Source of the DNA: Calothrix sp. NIES-3974
GTDB lineage: Bacteria; Cyanobacteriota; Cyanobacteriia; Cyanobacteriales; Nostocaceae
Assembly (NCBI RefSeq): GCF_002368395.1
Contig: NZ_AP018254.1
Location: forward strand, 62,001 to 126,000
DNA length: 64,000 nucleotides
Reading direction: 5' to 3'
A program made the translations under genes and the position numbers. Of this stretch, positions 9,424-18,372 are shown one piece after another; positions within the stretch are counted from its first letter, which is position 1; each line of letters opens with the position of its first letter. The notes beneath the pieces are model-generated. The model did no database searches. It saw only the letters and a list, made by a program, of their open reading frames with translations, and was not told the origin of the DNA.

Positions 9424-9485
9424 CTCTTCCTGCAATGGAAGAGTATTATCAATTCAATTAATTGGAGTTTATCTAATTAATTGAA
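9424..9485. promoter_or_regulatory. Two inverted repeats between stress genes
   Basis: CTCTTCC-TGCAAT-GGAAGAG (9424-9443) is followed by TTCAATTAATT (9453-9463) and its exact complement AATTAATTGAA (9475-9485), separated by 11 bases. The first could be a weak terminator or attenuator after the GlsB-like gene; no T-run follows. The second could be an operator for the next gene. Both readings are inference. Confidence 0.4.
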
Positions 9486-9656
9486 AGTGACAGGTGGAGC
9501 CAAAACGCCCAAATAGACGGTTATTTATAGCCTCAAGTCAGTAATACTGGATAAGCCATCTTTGGGTAAATTTAATCCATAAATTTTCATGATTAAATTG
9601 GCAACTTGAGGTATGTGGCTCCTGTATTTTTTTTACTATCAAAAAAGGTGATAAAA

Positions 9657-10604
9657 ATGGAACAACATCAACGAGCAGTGGGAGCTTTTGCACGACATAC
9701 AGACACAAAATTAGCTTTGACGGAATTACAGCAAGCTAATTTTCCAATGGATAAGGTGTCCGTAATTGCGAAGGATGCGAAAAACAAAGACGATATTGCT
9801 GGGGTGGAGGTGAAGGAGCATATCGGAAATAAAGCTGATGAGGGTGCTGTTGCTGGTGCTGTTGCTGGGGGAACCGTTGGTGGTGTAACTGGTTTGCTGG
9901 TTGGGTTGGGACTTTTGGCAATTCCGGGAATTGGTCCAATTATGTTAGCTGGTGCTGAAGCTACCGCGATCGCATCTGCTTTAGCTGGTGGTGCAATTGG
10001 TACTGCTGCGGGTAGTTTGACTGGTGCTTTAATCGGTTTGGGTATCCCCGATGATAAAGCGAAGGTTTACAGCGATTTGGTTGATAATGGTTATTATCTC
10101 ATCATTGTGAATGGTGACAGTCGGGAAATTGCGATCGCGGAAATGATTCTACGCAATCGCGGTATTGAACATTGGGATACTTTTCATCCGGTTCCTTCCG
10201 CAAATGCAAATAATTCATCTGCTACTTTGAATGGTCGTTATAAGTATGCTGTCGGACATTTTTTCCTGCGTCAAGATGCAGAAAAGGCTGTGACAGAATT
10301 GCGGATGAACGATTTCCCGATGCAAAATGTCAGCATTTTTGCCAAACCTTCTGTGGGAGTTAGTGAGATTCACGAGATTCCTATAACTACTTCTAATTAC
10401 GATTTTGCTGTCTTGGAAATCCCCCATCATCAGATTGAAAATTACCAGCGTCGTGTGGAATTAGGTGATTATTTACTAGCGTTACACGGTACGGATATTC
10501 AGTTAGCCGCAGCTCAAAATATTCTCCAAAGAAACGGGATTCAAAATTACGAAGTCTTCACTCCTAAAGTGACTAATCAGACTGCTCCCGCAGGAACTAT
10601 TTAG
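9657..10604 (+). CDS. General stress protein 17M-type (YflT-like) two-repeat protein
   Basis: A 315-residue protein. I chose ATG 9657 because AAAAAGGTGAT lies just upstream; the frame is open from 9606. Two copies of one domain flank a hydrophobic centre: residues about 6-40 (VGAFARHTDTKLALTELQQA...) and about 199-235 (AVGHFFLRQDAEKAVTELRM...). Between them is a glycine/alanine zipper stretch (about 64-130) that could insert in or lie on a membrane. The repeats resemble the general stress protein 17M/YflT domain. Molecular function is unknown. The neighbours (GlsB-like, BON lipoprotein) suggest an envelope or osmotic stress role. Confidence 0.75.
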   Translation: MEQHQRAVGAFARHTDTKLALTELQQANFPMDKVSVIAKDAKNKDDIAGVEVKEHIGNKADEGAVAGAVAGGTVGGVTGLLVGLGLLAIPGIGPIMLAGAEATAIASALAGGAIGTAAGSLTGALIGLGIPDDKAKVYSDLVDNGYYLIIVNGDSREIAIAEMILRNRGIEHWDTFHPVPSANANNSSATLNGRYKYAVGHFFLRQDAEKAVTELRMNDFPMQNVSIFAKPSVGVSEIHEIPITTSNYDFAVLEIPHHQIENYQRRVELGDYLLALHGTDIQLAAAQNILQRNGIQNYEVFTPKVTNQTAPAGTI

Positions 10605-10820
10605 GAAGAGAATACAGGGTGAAATAAGCCGTCATGCATTGAAATTGTATATCCACCCATTGCTGACAATTAACCGCAACACCTTTGACAGTCAACAGTC
10701 AACATTTCCCCTTCTCCCCGTTTACGGACTTTTTTGTCAGAGTTCTTCCGTTGACGATCAACACTTAACAGTCAACATTTCCCTACTCCCCATACACTTA
10801 ATTTTATCGGAGTACAAATT

Positions 10821-11288
10821 ATGAAAAAATCAATAATTTTAATTTTTAGCAGTTTTTTATTCCTTGGTCTTGCGGGTTGTGATACCTTCAGAACTGCTAC
10901 CAATGCACCGGATCGCGTCACCGATGAAGTCCAAGCACCAACAGCACAGGAAGCTCAAGATGCACAAGCTGATGCAACTAGCGAAACCCGTCGTAGACAA
11001 TTAGATGCAGATATCCAAGCACGGGAAGAACGTAATAATCTTCTGAATGATGGTGCTGCAACCAATCGTAGTGATAGTGACTTAGCTAGCCAAGTTCGCA
11101 GTAAATTAGAAGCAAATCTACCTGCTAGTGCTTTGGTGGTTGAATCGGAAAATGGTAATGTTACCATTAGTGGGACAGTGCCAACTCAACAACAGTATGA
11201 GCGTATTCCCAATTTAGCCAAGGAAATTAAAGGTGTGAATAATGTGACGTTGAATGTCGCTGTTGCACCTGCACAACCGGAAAATTAG
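10821..11288 (+). CDS. BON-domain lipoprotein
   Basis: A 155-residue predicted lipoprotein. The N-terminus has a charged start, a hydrophobic stretch and the lipobox LAGC, with Cys20 as the lipidated residue. A low-complexity Ala/Gln/Asp/Arg linker follows (about 35-75). The C-terminal BON domain (about 83-150) contains LASQVRSKLEANLPAS, VVESENGNVTISGTVPTQQQ and IKGVNNVTLNVAV. BON domains bind phospholipid or periplasmic partners (as in OsmY). It is probably anchored in a membrane facing the periplasm. It lies in the same direction as the stress genes before it and the two-component pair after it. Confidence 0.85.
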   Translation: MKKSIILIFSSFLFLGLAGCDTFRTATNAPDRVTDEVQAPTAQEAQDAQADATSETRRRQLDADIQAREERNNLLNDGAATNRSDSDLASQVRSKLEANLPASALVVESENGNVTISGTVPTQQQYERIPNLAKEIKGVNNVTLNVAVAPAQPEN

Positions 11289-11400
11289 GGTGTTGAACAC
11301 AAATACAAATACGAATTGAATATTTGATGTTGTGTCATTACAGTGCAGAGACGTAGCATTGCTACGTCTCTACGATTATTTTGGTTTTAATACAAATTTA
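11288..11400. repeat. Family A element
   Basis: It contains the hairpin CAGAGACGTAGCA / TTGCTACGTCTCTA (about 11345-11374) and the right-arm words ATTTTGGTTTTAATACAAATT shared with copies at 8812 and 49663. The left arm (GGTGTTGAACACAAATAC) is diverged. It starts right at the stop codon of the BON gene. Confidence 0.7.
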
Positions 11401-11438
11401 TGCAAAAATAATATCTACATCAAAAACCTAAGTACTGT

Positions 11439-12911
11439 ATGAAAATCTTGGTAGAAGCCCGAACACGGATTTTATTATGGTATCTGTTGTTGATGTCGGT
11501 TTTTATTGGCATTGCCATCCCCACGATTCGTCAACGATTGTATCTCAAAGTGCAGGAGCGGGTGGAGCATGATTTGAGAGACGAAATTGAAGATTTTGAG
11601 AATGTTGTCAAGAATGGGTTTCAGGCTGAAGACGAGCAAGATATCGAAAAGTTAAAAAGGTTAAGAGCGGATAAAATTATTTGGACTCCCCCTAAAAATA
11701 AAGAAGAACTTCGGGAAGTGTTTGATATTCACTTTGCGGAAGAATTGCCGGAAGATGATGTGTATTTTATTGCTATTATCAACGGTGAATTCTATAAATC
11801 TACTCCCCGCGCATTGCCGGAAATAATCGATCGCAGGTCTGATTTTATGCAAAAATGGAAACGACTTCAACAGCGATCGCAAAATGAAATTCAAGTTAAT
11901 GACCCTCAGATAGAGAGTATTCTTTACATTGCCCATCCATTCCGTATACCCGATGGAACTACGGGTGTGTTTGTGGTTGCCCATGTGACTGCTGGGGAAC
12001 GGAAAGAAGCTCGAGAAGCGCTCCAGGTGATGATGGAGGTCGTGGCCATAGTGTTTATTTTGGCTTCCTTTATGGCTTGGTGGGTGGCAGGCAGGGTATT
12101 AAAACCATTACGGACTTTAAGGGAAACTGCTCAATCCATTAGTGAAACAAATTTGACTAAACGCATCCCAATTCACGGTCAAGGAGAAATTGCTGACCTG
12201 GCTAAAACCTTCAATGGGATGATGGATCGCTTGGAATTAACCTTTGCCGCTCAACGGGACTTTATTAATGACGCGGGTCATGAACTGCGCACCCCGATTA
12301 CCATTATTCGCGGTCATCTGGAATTGATGGGGGATGACCCCCAGGAACAACGGGAAACCATAGCTTTGGTAATGGATGAACTCGACCGCATGAATCGGTT
12401 TGTGGATGACCTGTTATTACTGGCAAAAGCAGAACGTCCCGACTTTCTCCAGCTAGAAACGGTGAATGTGGCAAATTTTACGGAGGAATTATTTCTCAAA
12501 GCCACAGCCCTTGCACCTCGCAACTGGAAACTAGGTGGTATTGGTAGAGGTAATGTGGTGATTGACCGACAACGAATTACGCAGGCAGTTATGAATCTGG
12601 CACAAAATGCGACACAGTACACCAGTAAGGACGATAATATTACCATTGGTTCAGGGGTGTCTAAGGGAAAAGTTCGTTTTTGGGTCGCAGATACGGGGGC
12701 TGGTATCCCATCCGCAGACCAGAAACGTATTTTTGAACGGTTTGCCCGGGGAACTAGTGGTCGTCGTCGTTCGGAAGGGGCTGGTTTAGGTTTGGCTATT
12801 GTTAAGGTTGTCGCGGAAGCACACAGAGGTCAAGTGTATTTAAAAAGCCAGTTAGGCACAGGCTCAACTTTTACGATTGTGATGCCAGTGGAACCACCAC
12901 CGGAGGTTTAA
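11439..12911 (+). CDS. Membrane sensor histidine kinase (HAMP, HisKA, HATPase)
   Basis: A 490-residue kinase. A first membrane segment (about 12-28) and a second (about 196-216) enclose a sensor loop of about 165 residues that is rich in acidic and basic residues and matches no domain I can name. A HAMP region follows (about 217-270). The H box is DAGHELRTPI (His near 281), the N box MNLAQNATQYT, and the G boxes DTGAGIP and GAGLGLAIVK. It phosphorylates a partner regulator in response to an unknown periplasmic signal. The response-regulator gene begins five bases after the stop codon, so the two are an operon pair. The adjacent stress genes are possible targets, by inference. Confidence 0.93.
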   Translation: MKILVEARTRILLWYLLLMSVFIGIAIPTIRQRLYLKVQERVEHDLRDEIEDFENVVKNGFQAEDEQDIEKLKRLRADKIIWTPPKNKEELREVFDIHFAEELPEDDVYFIAIINGEFYKSTPRALPEIIDRRSDFMQKWKRLQQRSQNEIQVNDPQIESILYIAHPFRIPDGTTGVFVVAHVTAGERKEAREALQVMMEVVAIVFILASFMAWWVAGRVLKPLRTLRETAQSISETNLTKRIPIHGQGEIADLAKTFNGMMDRLELTFAAQRDFINDAGHELRTPITIIRGHLELMGDDPQEQRETIALVMDELDRMNRFVDDLLLLAKAERPDFLQLETVNVANFTEELFLKATALAPRNWKLGGIGRGNVVIDRQRITQAVMNLAQNATQYTSKDDNITIGSGVSKGKVRFWVADTGAGIPSADQKRIFERFARGTSGRRRSEGAGLGLAIVKVVAEAHRGQVYLKSQLGTGSTFTIVMPVEPPPEV

Positions 12912-12915
12912 GGTT

Positions 12916-13584
12916 ATGAACCGTATACTCATTGCAGAAGATGAATCCCGAATTGCTGCTTTTCTGGAAAAGGGATTGCGATCGCACAATTTTACTACCA
13001 CAGTGGCGGAGGATGCGGACTCTGCAAGTAATATGGCCATGAGTGGGGAATTTGACCTATTAATTTTAGACTTAGGTTTACCAGGCAAAGATGGCTTGGA
13101 GGTGTTAGAGGAGGTACGCGGTCAAGGGGAAAAAATACCCGTAATTATATTAACAGCTCGCGACGACATCCAAGACAAAGTTGCTGGTTTTGAAGCTGGT
13201 GCAGACGATTATTTAACTAAGCCATTTCGATTTGAAGAATTATTAATGCGGGTCAAAGCCAGGTTACGCAACCATAACGACAACCAAAGACAGGAAGAAT
13301 TAGTATTAAGGGTTGGAGATATTATATTAGACGTGCGATCGCGCAAAGTCAAAATCAAAGGACGCAGCACCGAACTCCCAGCAAGAGAATTTACCCTTGC
13401 AGAAACATTTTTCCGTCATCCCGGACAAATCTTCAGTCGAGAACAATTACTAGACCGGGTTTGGGGTTATGATTACGACCCAGGTTCCAACATCGTCGAT
13501 GTCTACGTGGGATATCTACGTAAAAAATTAGGTAACGATTTAATTGAAACAGTACGCGGAATCGGCTATCGCCTGCGAACATGA
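12916..13584 (+). CDS. OmpR/PhoB-family response regulator
   Basis: A 222-residue two-domain regulator. The receiver (1-115) has the acidic pair E8/D9, the phosphoacceptor D52 (LLILDLGLPGKDG), the ILTARD threonine and the KPF lysine. The C-terminal winged helix (about 127-221) ends with the family motif SNIVDVYVGYLRKKLG...VRGIGYRL, which binds DNA. It is the partner of the histidine kinase encoded immediately upstream. No binding site can be named from the sequence. Confidence 0.95.
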   Translation: MNRILIAEDESRIAAFLEKGLRSHNFTTTVAEDADSASNMAMSGEFDLLILDLGLPGKDGLEVLEEVRGQGEKIPVIILTARDDIQDKVAGFEAGADDYLTKPFRFEELLMRVKARLRNHNDNQRQEELVLRVGDIILDVRSRKVKIKGRSTELPAREFTLAETFFRHPGQIFSREQLLDRVWGYDYDPGSNIVDVYVGYLRKKLGNDLIETVRGIGYRLRT

Positions 13585-13837
13585 TTGAGTTGTGGTGTTA
13601 TGACCAATTTAGTCATAGCCTACAGCAAACCGCTACGCGTCTACATGTAGGTGCAGCCTTCTCGTAGAAAACTTTTGTACACAACCAAACAAGAAAAAAG
13701 ATAATTGAATAGTTTGAGCGTTTTGATTAGTCTTGCGATCGCTTCTGGCAATGGCTGAAATTGGGTTTTTCCCCGGTGTTTTCATGGTCAAAAGTGGCTT
13801 GAGAGACAAAAGCGCGACTACGAACCTTTTTGAACCA

Positions 13838-14635
13838 TCAGGTGGTAAATGGTTGGTAGGCATAAATTTCCTCAATCACCTGTACCCACCCATCCGAGAC
13901 GGACTCAAGGATGCGATCGCCTTTTTCTTTACTAGCTGTGGTTGGGTCGCCAATTACCCCACTTTTACTGATGTCACGGGTTGCCCAGGATACAGGTAAA
14001 TTTCTTTCCCAACTCAGTAATTTGCCAGGGGAAGGGGGATATTCAGCAACAGCCCTCTCTATCCGTACCTGTTCTGGTAGTAGGGACATAATAATACTAG
14101 TTTCTGCATCTCCAGCGTGCATTCCTTCTTGAGCTTCCTGGGTTGTGAGTAATTCTTTAGTAATATTTGGTACGCGCCAGGTGAAGAGGGGAAATACGGT
14201 GAAGTCGGCGTATTTAATGTGTAAATCACGGGCAACCATTTGCATAACTTGCGGTTGACCACCGTGGGAGTTCATTAATACTAGTTTTCTGAATCCGGCT
14301 CGGTATATACTATCAGCAACTTCCATTAGTGTCGCGGATAGAGTTTCTGTACTTAAGGTGATTGTACCGGGGAAATGCCAGTGTTCGTTAGATTTTCCGT
14401 AATATAGGGAAGGTAGGGCATAGGCAGGAATGTGGGGAGGTAGTTTCGCCAAGGCTTTCCCTAGTACACCCATACCAATCGCCGCATCGACGATAATCGG
14501 TAAGTGGGGTCCATGTTGTTCAATCGCACCGACTGGCTGAATGATGACAACATTTTCCTTGTCTGACATGGTGTCAATATCTGTCCAAGTCAGGTAGGGG
14601 AAGAAACGGTGAGGGGGAATGAAGTTGTGCATCAT
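13838..14635 (-). CDS. Creatininase-family amidohydrolase
   Basis: The protein has about 265 residues from ATG 14635 (MMHNFIPPHRFF); a TTG at 14671 would extend it by 12 residues. Metal-binding landmarks of the creatininase family are present: VGAIEQHGPHLPIIVDA, NSHGGQPQ and GMHAGDAETSIIM. Members cleave cyclic amides or related C-N bonds with two divalent metals (creatininase, F420 and cofactor biosynthesis enzymes). The substrate here is unknown. No neighbour points to a pathway: the NACHT gene lies upstream on the same strand and a two-component pair lies downstream. The start region is duplicated (see the repeat at 14620). Confidence 0.85.
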   Translation of the reverse strand: MMHNFIPPHRFFPYLTWTDIDTMSDKENVVIIQPVGAIEQHGPHLPIIVDAAIGMGVLGKALAKLPPHIPAYALPSLYYGKSNEHWHFPGTITLSTETLSATLMEVADSIYRAGFRKLVLMNSHGGQPQVMQMVARDLHIKYADFTVFPLFTWRVPNITKELLTTQEAQEGMHAGDAETSIIMSLLPEQVRIERAVAEYPPSPGKLLSWERNLPVSWATRDISKSGVIGDPTTASKEKGDRILESVSDGWVQVIEEIYAYQPFTT

Positions 14636-14761
14636 GGGGAGGTAGGAGACAGGAGGGGAAGGGTAATCCAACTTTCATAATTATCCCATTTTCTCTGAAT
14701 CAGTGAAGTTGTGTATCATGGGGAAGTAGGAGACAGGAGGGGAGAAGAATGATCCAACTTT
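14620..14761. repeat. Direct duplication over the creatininase start
   Basis: A block of about 56 bases (14620-14675) recurs at 14704-14761 with few changes, offset 84. Both copies contain GAAGTTGTG, ATCATGGGG and GTAGGAGACAGGAGGGG. On the minus strand the second copy carries its own ATG (14719), opening a 12-codon frame (MIHNFTDSEKMG) that ends before the gene and resembles the true start (MMHNF). A small upstream frame or a by-product of duplication are both possible. Confidence 0.7.
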
Positions 14762-14916
14762 ACATAGGGATTGCTGAAAATTTGATAAACCATAGGTTAA
14801 AACTATTCCCTACTCCCTGTTCCCGACCCTCACGAAAAGACTTTTGCCGCAGACCCGACATAATTATCCCATTTTCCCTTGGGGAACAGGCATCCCTACC
14901 TGTTTTGATATTTACT

Positions 14917-17900
14917 TCACACTTCTTGCTCGTAGTTATTAACGACAGTTTCGTCTTCATATTCTTCTTCGCTGAGGATTTCCCCTTCACTGGTTTCAAT
15001 GGCAACCATACCGGATACACCCATCCAGATGGAGGTGCTATGGCCGTATTCGGAAGCGTAGGAAGATAGCTCATGCTGGGAAAGTAGGCGTTTGATGACA
15101 AAGAAGTCTTCTTGAGAAAAAATTGCACCTTGAAGACGGGCTGTTTCGCGATCGCTCTCACTCAGAATTGCTCCTGCTAAACAGGCATTTGTCAGATTCG
15201 TTGTATTGAATATGACTTCCGTGAGGTTAGCTCCGCTTAAGTTAGCTCCAATCAAGTTTGTGTGACTCAGGTTAGCTCCGGTGAGGTTGGCTCCGGTGAG
15301 GTTAGCGTTGGTGAGGTCTGCTCCGGTGAGGTCTGCTCCGGTGAGGTTGGTATCGGTTAAATTGGCATTGGATAGATTTACGGAGTTGAGGTGGGCAAAA
15401 TTCAGAAGGGTTCCCGATAGGTTCATGTGGGATAAATCCACTGCTTGCAAACCATTAGCATGGGTGCGATCGCTAAAGGTGTGAATCGCAATTAAGTTTG
15501 TACGAGCAATTAGTTCAGCGATCGCGTGGGGATTAAAGTCGCTGGTGTTGGGGATTCCCCCAGGGAAAAAGGTGGTTTTTGTTTCCTGGTGTAGACTACT
15601 CAGGAGAAAGAAGGTATTAATACCGACATAAGCATGGATGGCTTCGATCTGGGTGGAATTACCGTATTTGTGATATTTTTCCAGGGTTCTATGGGCAATT
15701 CCTTGATCTAACCAGGTACTACGTTGATATTCTTGCCAAAATTCTAGCAATTTTTCCCGTAAAATCGCCAAAATACCGTGACGTGGTGGTTGACGACGCA
15801 ATGTTTCCAGGATTAATTCCTGCAATTCCCAATCAATGAGATGACAACCAAATAGGTCATAACAGAATTGCGCGTAGTCCTTGGGGTCAGCTTGAGGATG
15901 GATAGTGGTGGATAATTCACTGGCGATCGCGGTTGCGGTAATTAGTTTTTGCAGGTAAGGATGGCTAAATTCGATCTGTTGGGGATGGGTGGGAGAATGC
16001 TGTAGGAGGAAGTTGGGAAGGAGAAACTGTTGGTCAGGGGTGGTAATGTAACGTTGTGATCGCCAATTTTGTAAAGCTAGTTGCTGAATCCACCTGTAGA
16101 GTTGACGGGCTTGGGAATAATTATATAACCTGTTGTGAGGATATGTGTTTCCGTAGATATGGGCCATCCCTTCCCGAACTAGAGCCGTTTTCACTCCCCC
16201 ATTTTCCGGATAGCCTAATAACCAACGTTGTAATCTCATCCCTATTTCCCAGAGGAAAAATCCACCGCGATGTTTGGCTGTGGTGGTTGCTGTTTGCAGC
16301 AAAGTTTCTTCTAGTAAACCTTCCCGATGTAAAACCGCTAACAGGTACAACATCAAGGGTTGGGAAACGAAAACCATTATTTGTGGTAGGGAAGAACGTT
16401 CAGCATGTATACTGGTAAAAGCGCCAACGGTTTTTAAAAACCCAAAAAAACCTTGAGCAATATTCAACGACTGCACCTTAGCCCAATTTTGAAACCACTG
16501 TTTCCACTCTTCTTGCTGAAATGGCTGGATCAAAACTCGCCTTACCAGGGTCAAATTAGTTGTTTGTTCCAGTTGCTCAAATTCTCCACAACGGGCGGTA
16601 ATTGCAAATTTGTGTAATGAATGGGACTGGAATTGCAATAGCTGTCTAACGAGGATTTGTCGTTGTTTTTTCGGTAATTCCTCTAAACCATCAAGTAATA
16701 CTAAACACTTGATACTTTCTGAATCTAGCCAAAATTGCACCTGTTCAGCCAGGGTTTCTGGAAATCCAGAGGCAATACTTGCCAGAAAATCAGTACCAAT
16801 CTGTATATCACGTAATCGTACCACAATCGGCATCCATTCGGGATAGAGATGGCGAGCGACATGAGCTGCAAACATCCGCAGGAAAGAGGTTTTCCCGCAT
16901 CCCGATTCTGCTTCGATCCAAGTAATACTGCGAAAATCAGCCAATTCCCCTTGCAACCACGCAAACAAATCCACAGACGAAATTGGCAGACCAGAAATGG
17001 TTGTTTCTCCTATAGGTACACCCTTGGGAGGAACGTAGATATCTGGTAAAGCGAAAAATTCCCCGTACAAAGGTTTAGCTAAATCTCGAATTAATTGACC
17101 ACGGTAGCGCTCCCGTGGTAAATCAATCCAATCACCCTGCATTCCCCCAGGTTGAACCCTGCGGTTAGCCTTGGCGATAAAGTTTACAGGGACTTGGTTT
17201 CGGGGACAGATATTACCTAAGCGTAAAAACTTCTGCAACTGCGGTAAAGCAGCCGCATTTTCCGCAACAACAGTTAATAAATGACCAGTCAGCGCGATCG
17301 CAATTCGTTGACTAATTAGTTTTGCCTCCATCTCCTCCGCACCATTGGCAATTAACCAAGTGATGACAGCATTTTGCATCTGCTGGGCTAAAAGAGAATC
17401 GGATAGCAATTCCAGTGCTTGTTCGGCTTGGGTATCGGTGAGTTTGCCAGGATACAGGGTTTTTAATACCGCCACCAGACGGGGATGTTCTAACTTGACT
17501 GGTGGTTGTAAACTAATTCCCGTAGTTGTTGCATTCGTCACTTCCCTAGGAAATAAAGCCCGATCCAACCAGGATTTTTGCTGCTGGATTTCCACCTGTA
17601 ATACTTCTGCCAAGGCTTTGAGGTAAGCTATTTGGAAGGCTAACCAAGTCCCCTCATTCCGAGTTAAAGTCTTTTTACGACTGAATGCTCGTAATAATTG
17701 CAACGTTAACTCTGTGTAGGCAGGAATTTCAGCCCAAGCCAATTCCAGAGGTTGTTCCAGAACTTCCGCAAAACTACAGATATCAAATATCACTAAGCTT
17801 TTCGCCTCCATATCCCGGATAATCCGTATAGAGACTCCGGAGGCATCTGCCGATAAGAATAATAATAAATTTGCCCTAGGACGATAATGTTCGCCTAACC

Positions 17901-17922
17901 AGTTACGGAGATTCAAGTTCAT
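14917..17922 (-). CDS. NACHT-type NTPase with C-terminal pentapeptide repeats
   Basis: The protein has 1001 residues from ATG 17922 (MNLNLRNWLG); a GTG at 17973 would add 17. An N-terminal region of about 320 residues is unassigned. The NTPase follows with Walker A ESGCGKTS (about residue 340) and Walker B CLVLLDGLEELP (about 407), the Asp-Gly-Leu-Asp/Glu-Glu style of NACHT/STAND proteins. A helical region follows. Residues about 830-925 hold about 18 pentapeptide repeats (A(N/D)LTG type), forming a right-handed beta helix, then a short acidic tail. Such proteins are signal-responsive switches; some STAND NTPases act in phage defence. Role and trigger here are unknown. It appears to be transcribed alone. 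Confidence 0.88.
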   Translation of the reverse strand: MNLNLRNWLGEHYRPRANLLLFLSADASGVSIRIIRDMEAKSLVIFDICSFAEVLEQPLELAWAEIPAYTELTLQLLRAFSRKKTLTRNEGTWLAFQIAYLKALAEVLQVEIQQQKSWLDRALFPREVTNATTTGISLQPPVKLEHPRLVAVLKTLYPGKLTDTQAEQALELLSDSLLAQQMQNAVITWLIANGAEEMEAKLISQRIAIALTGHLLTVVAENAAALPQLQKFLRLGNICPRNQVPVNFIAKANRRVQPGGMQGDWIDLPRERYRGQLIRDLAKPLYGEFFALPDIYVPPKGVPIGETTISGLPISSVDLFAWLQGELADFRSITWIEAESGCGKTSFLRMFAAHVARHLYPEWMPIVVRLRDIQIGTDFLASIASGFPETLAEQVQFWLDSESIKCLVLLDGLEELPKKQRQILVRQLLQFQSHSLHKFAITARCGEFEQLEQTTNLTLVRRVLIQPFQQEEWKQWFQNWAKVQSLNIAQGFFGFLKTVGAFTSIHAERSSLPQIMVFVSQPLMLYLLAVLHREGLLEETLLQTATTTAKHRGGFFLWEIGMRLQRWLLGYPENGGVKTALVREGMAHIYGNTYPHNRLYNYSQARQLYRWIQQLALQNWRSQRYITTPDQQFLLPNFLLQHSPTHPQQIEFSHPYLQKLITATAIASELSTTIHPQADPKDYAQFCYDLFGCHLIDWELQELILETLRRQPPRHGILAILREKLLEFWQEYQRSTWLDQGIAHRTLEKYHKYGNSTQIEAIHAYVGINTFFLLSSLHQETKTTFFPGGIPNTSDFNPHAIAELIARTNLIAIHTFSDRTHANGLQAVDLSHMNLSGTLLNFAHLNSVNLSNANLTDTNLTGADLTGADLTNANLTGANLTGANLSHTNLIGANLSGANLTEVIFNTTNLTNACLAGAILSESDRETARLQGAIFSQEDFFVIKRLLSQHELSSYASEYGHSTSIWMGVSGMVAIETSEGEILSEEEYEDETVVNNYEQEV

Positions 17923-18077
17923 TTTAAAACTAAGTGTATATTCTCCCAGAGCAATTATGAACCATGAGGACACTCCTAGGAATCGGTGAAAATCAGAGTT
18001 ATTGTCATGAGTTCAGGTTTATGATTGGGAAAAATCCTGGTATAAATACCCGTTTGTCTGATTATATTTTGAATTAG

Positions 18078-18332
18078 CTCAGAGCTTTTGAGGAAACTCT
18101 TGCTTCTCATCAAAACTTCTCGGCAGGGCTTGCTGAAAAATTTAGAGGTATTTTAGTTCCAGAAAGTGCAAATAAACAAGTGCTAGAAGCTCAAGAACCT
18201 AACATCTGTAGTTTTTTTGGACCTTGTGAAAAGAAGTGGAATCCGTTTCCGCAGATCCTGGGTAAGAACTTCAGCCTTTATAACTCATCGAACTCATGGT
18301 CAAACCAAGTAGTAGTATTACAAATTACGTAG
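18078..18332 (+). pseudogene. Possible coding relic, unidentified
   Basis: A frame between stops reads as fluent protein (for example NFSAGLAEKFRGILVPESA) for 84 codons but has no ATG; the only good start inside is a GTG near 18178. Its last part runs into a repeat (GTAGCTTGC...TAGCGGGT) also seen at about 20580-20612. I do not recognise the family. It could be the remains of a gene cut by repeat insertion. Confidence 0.25.
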
Positions 18333-18372
18333 CTTGCACACCAAGTAGCGGGTATTAGGAATTAGGAATTAG

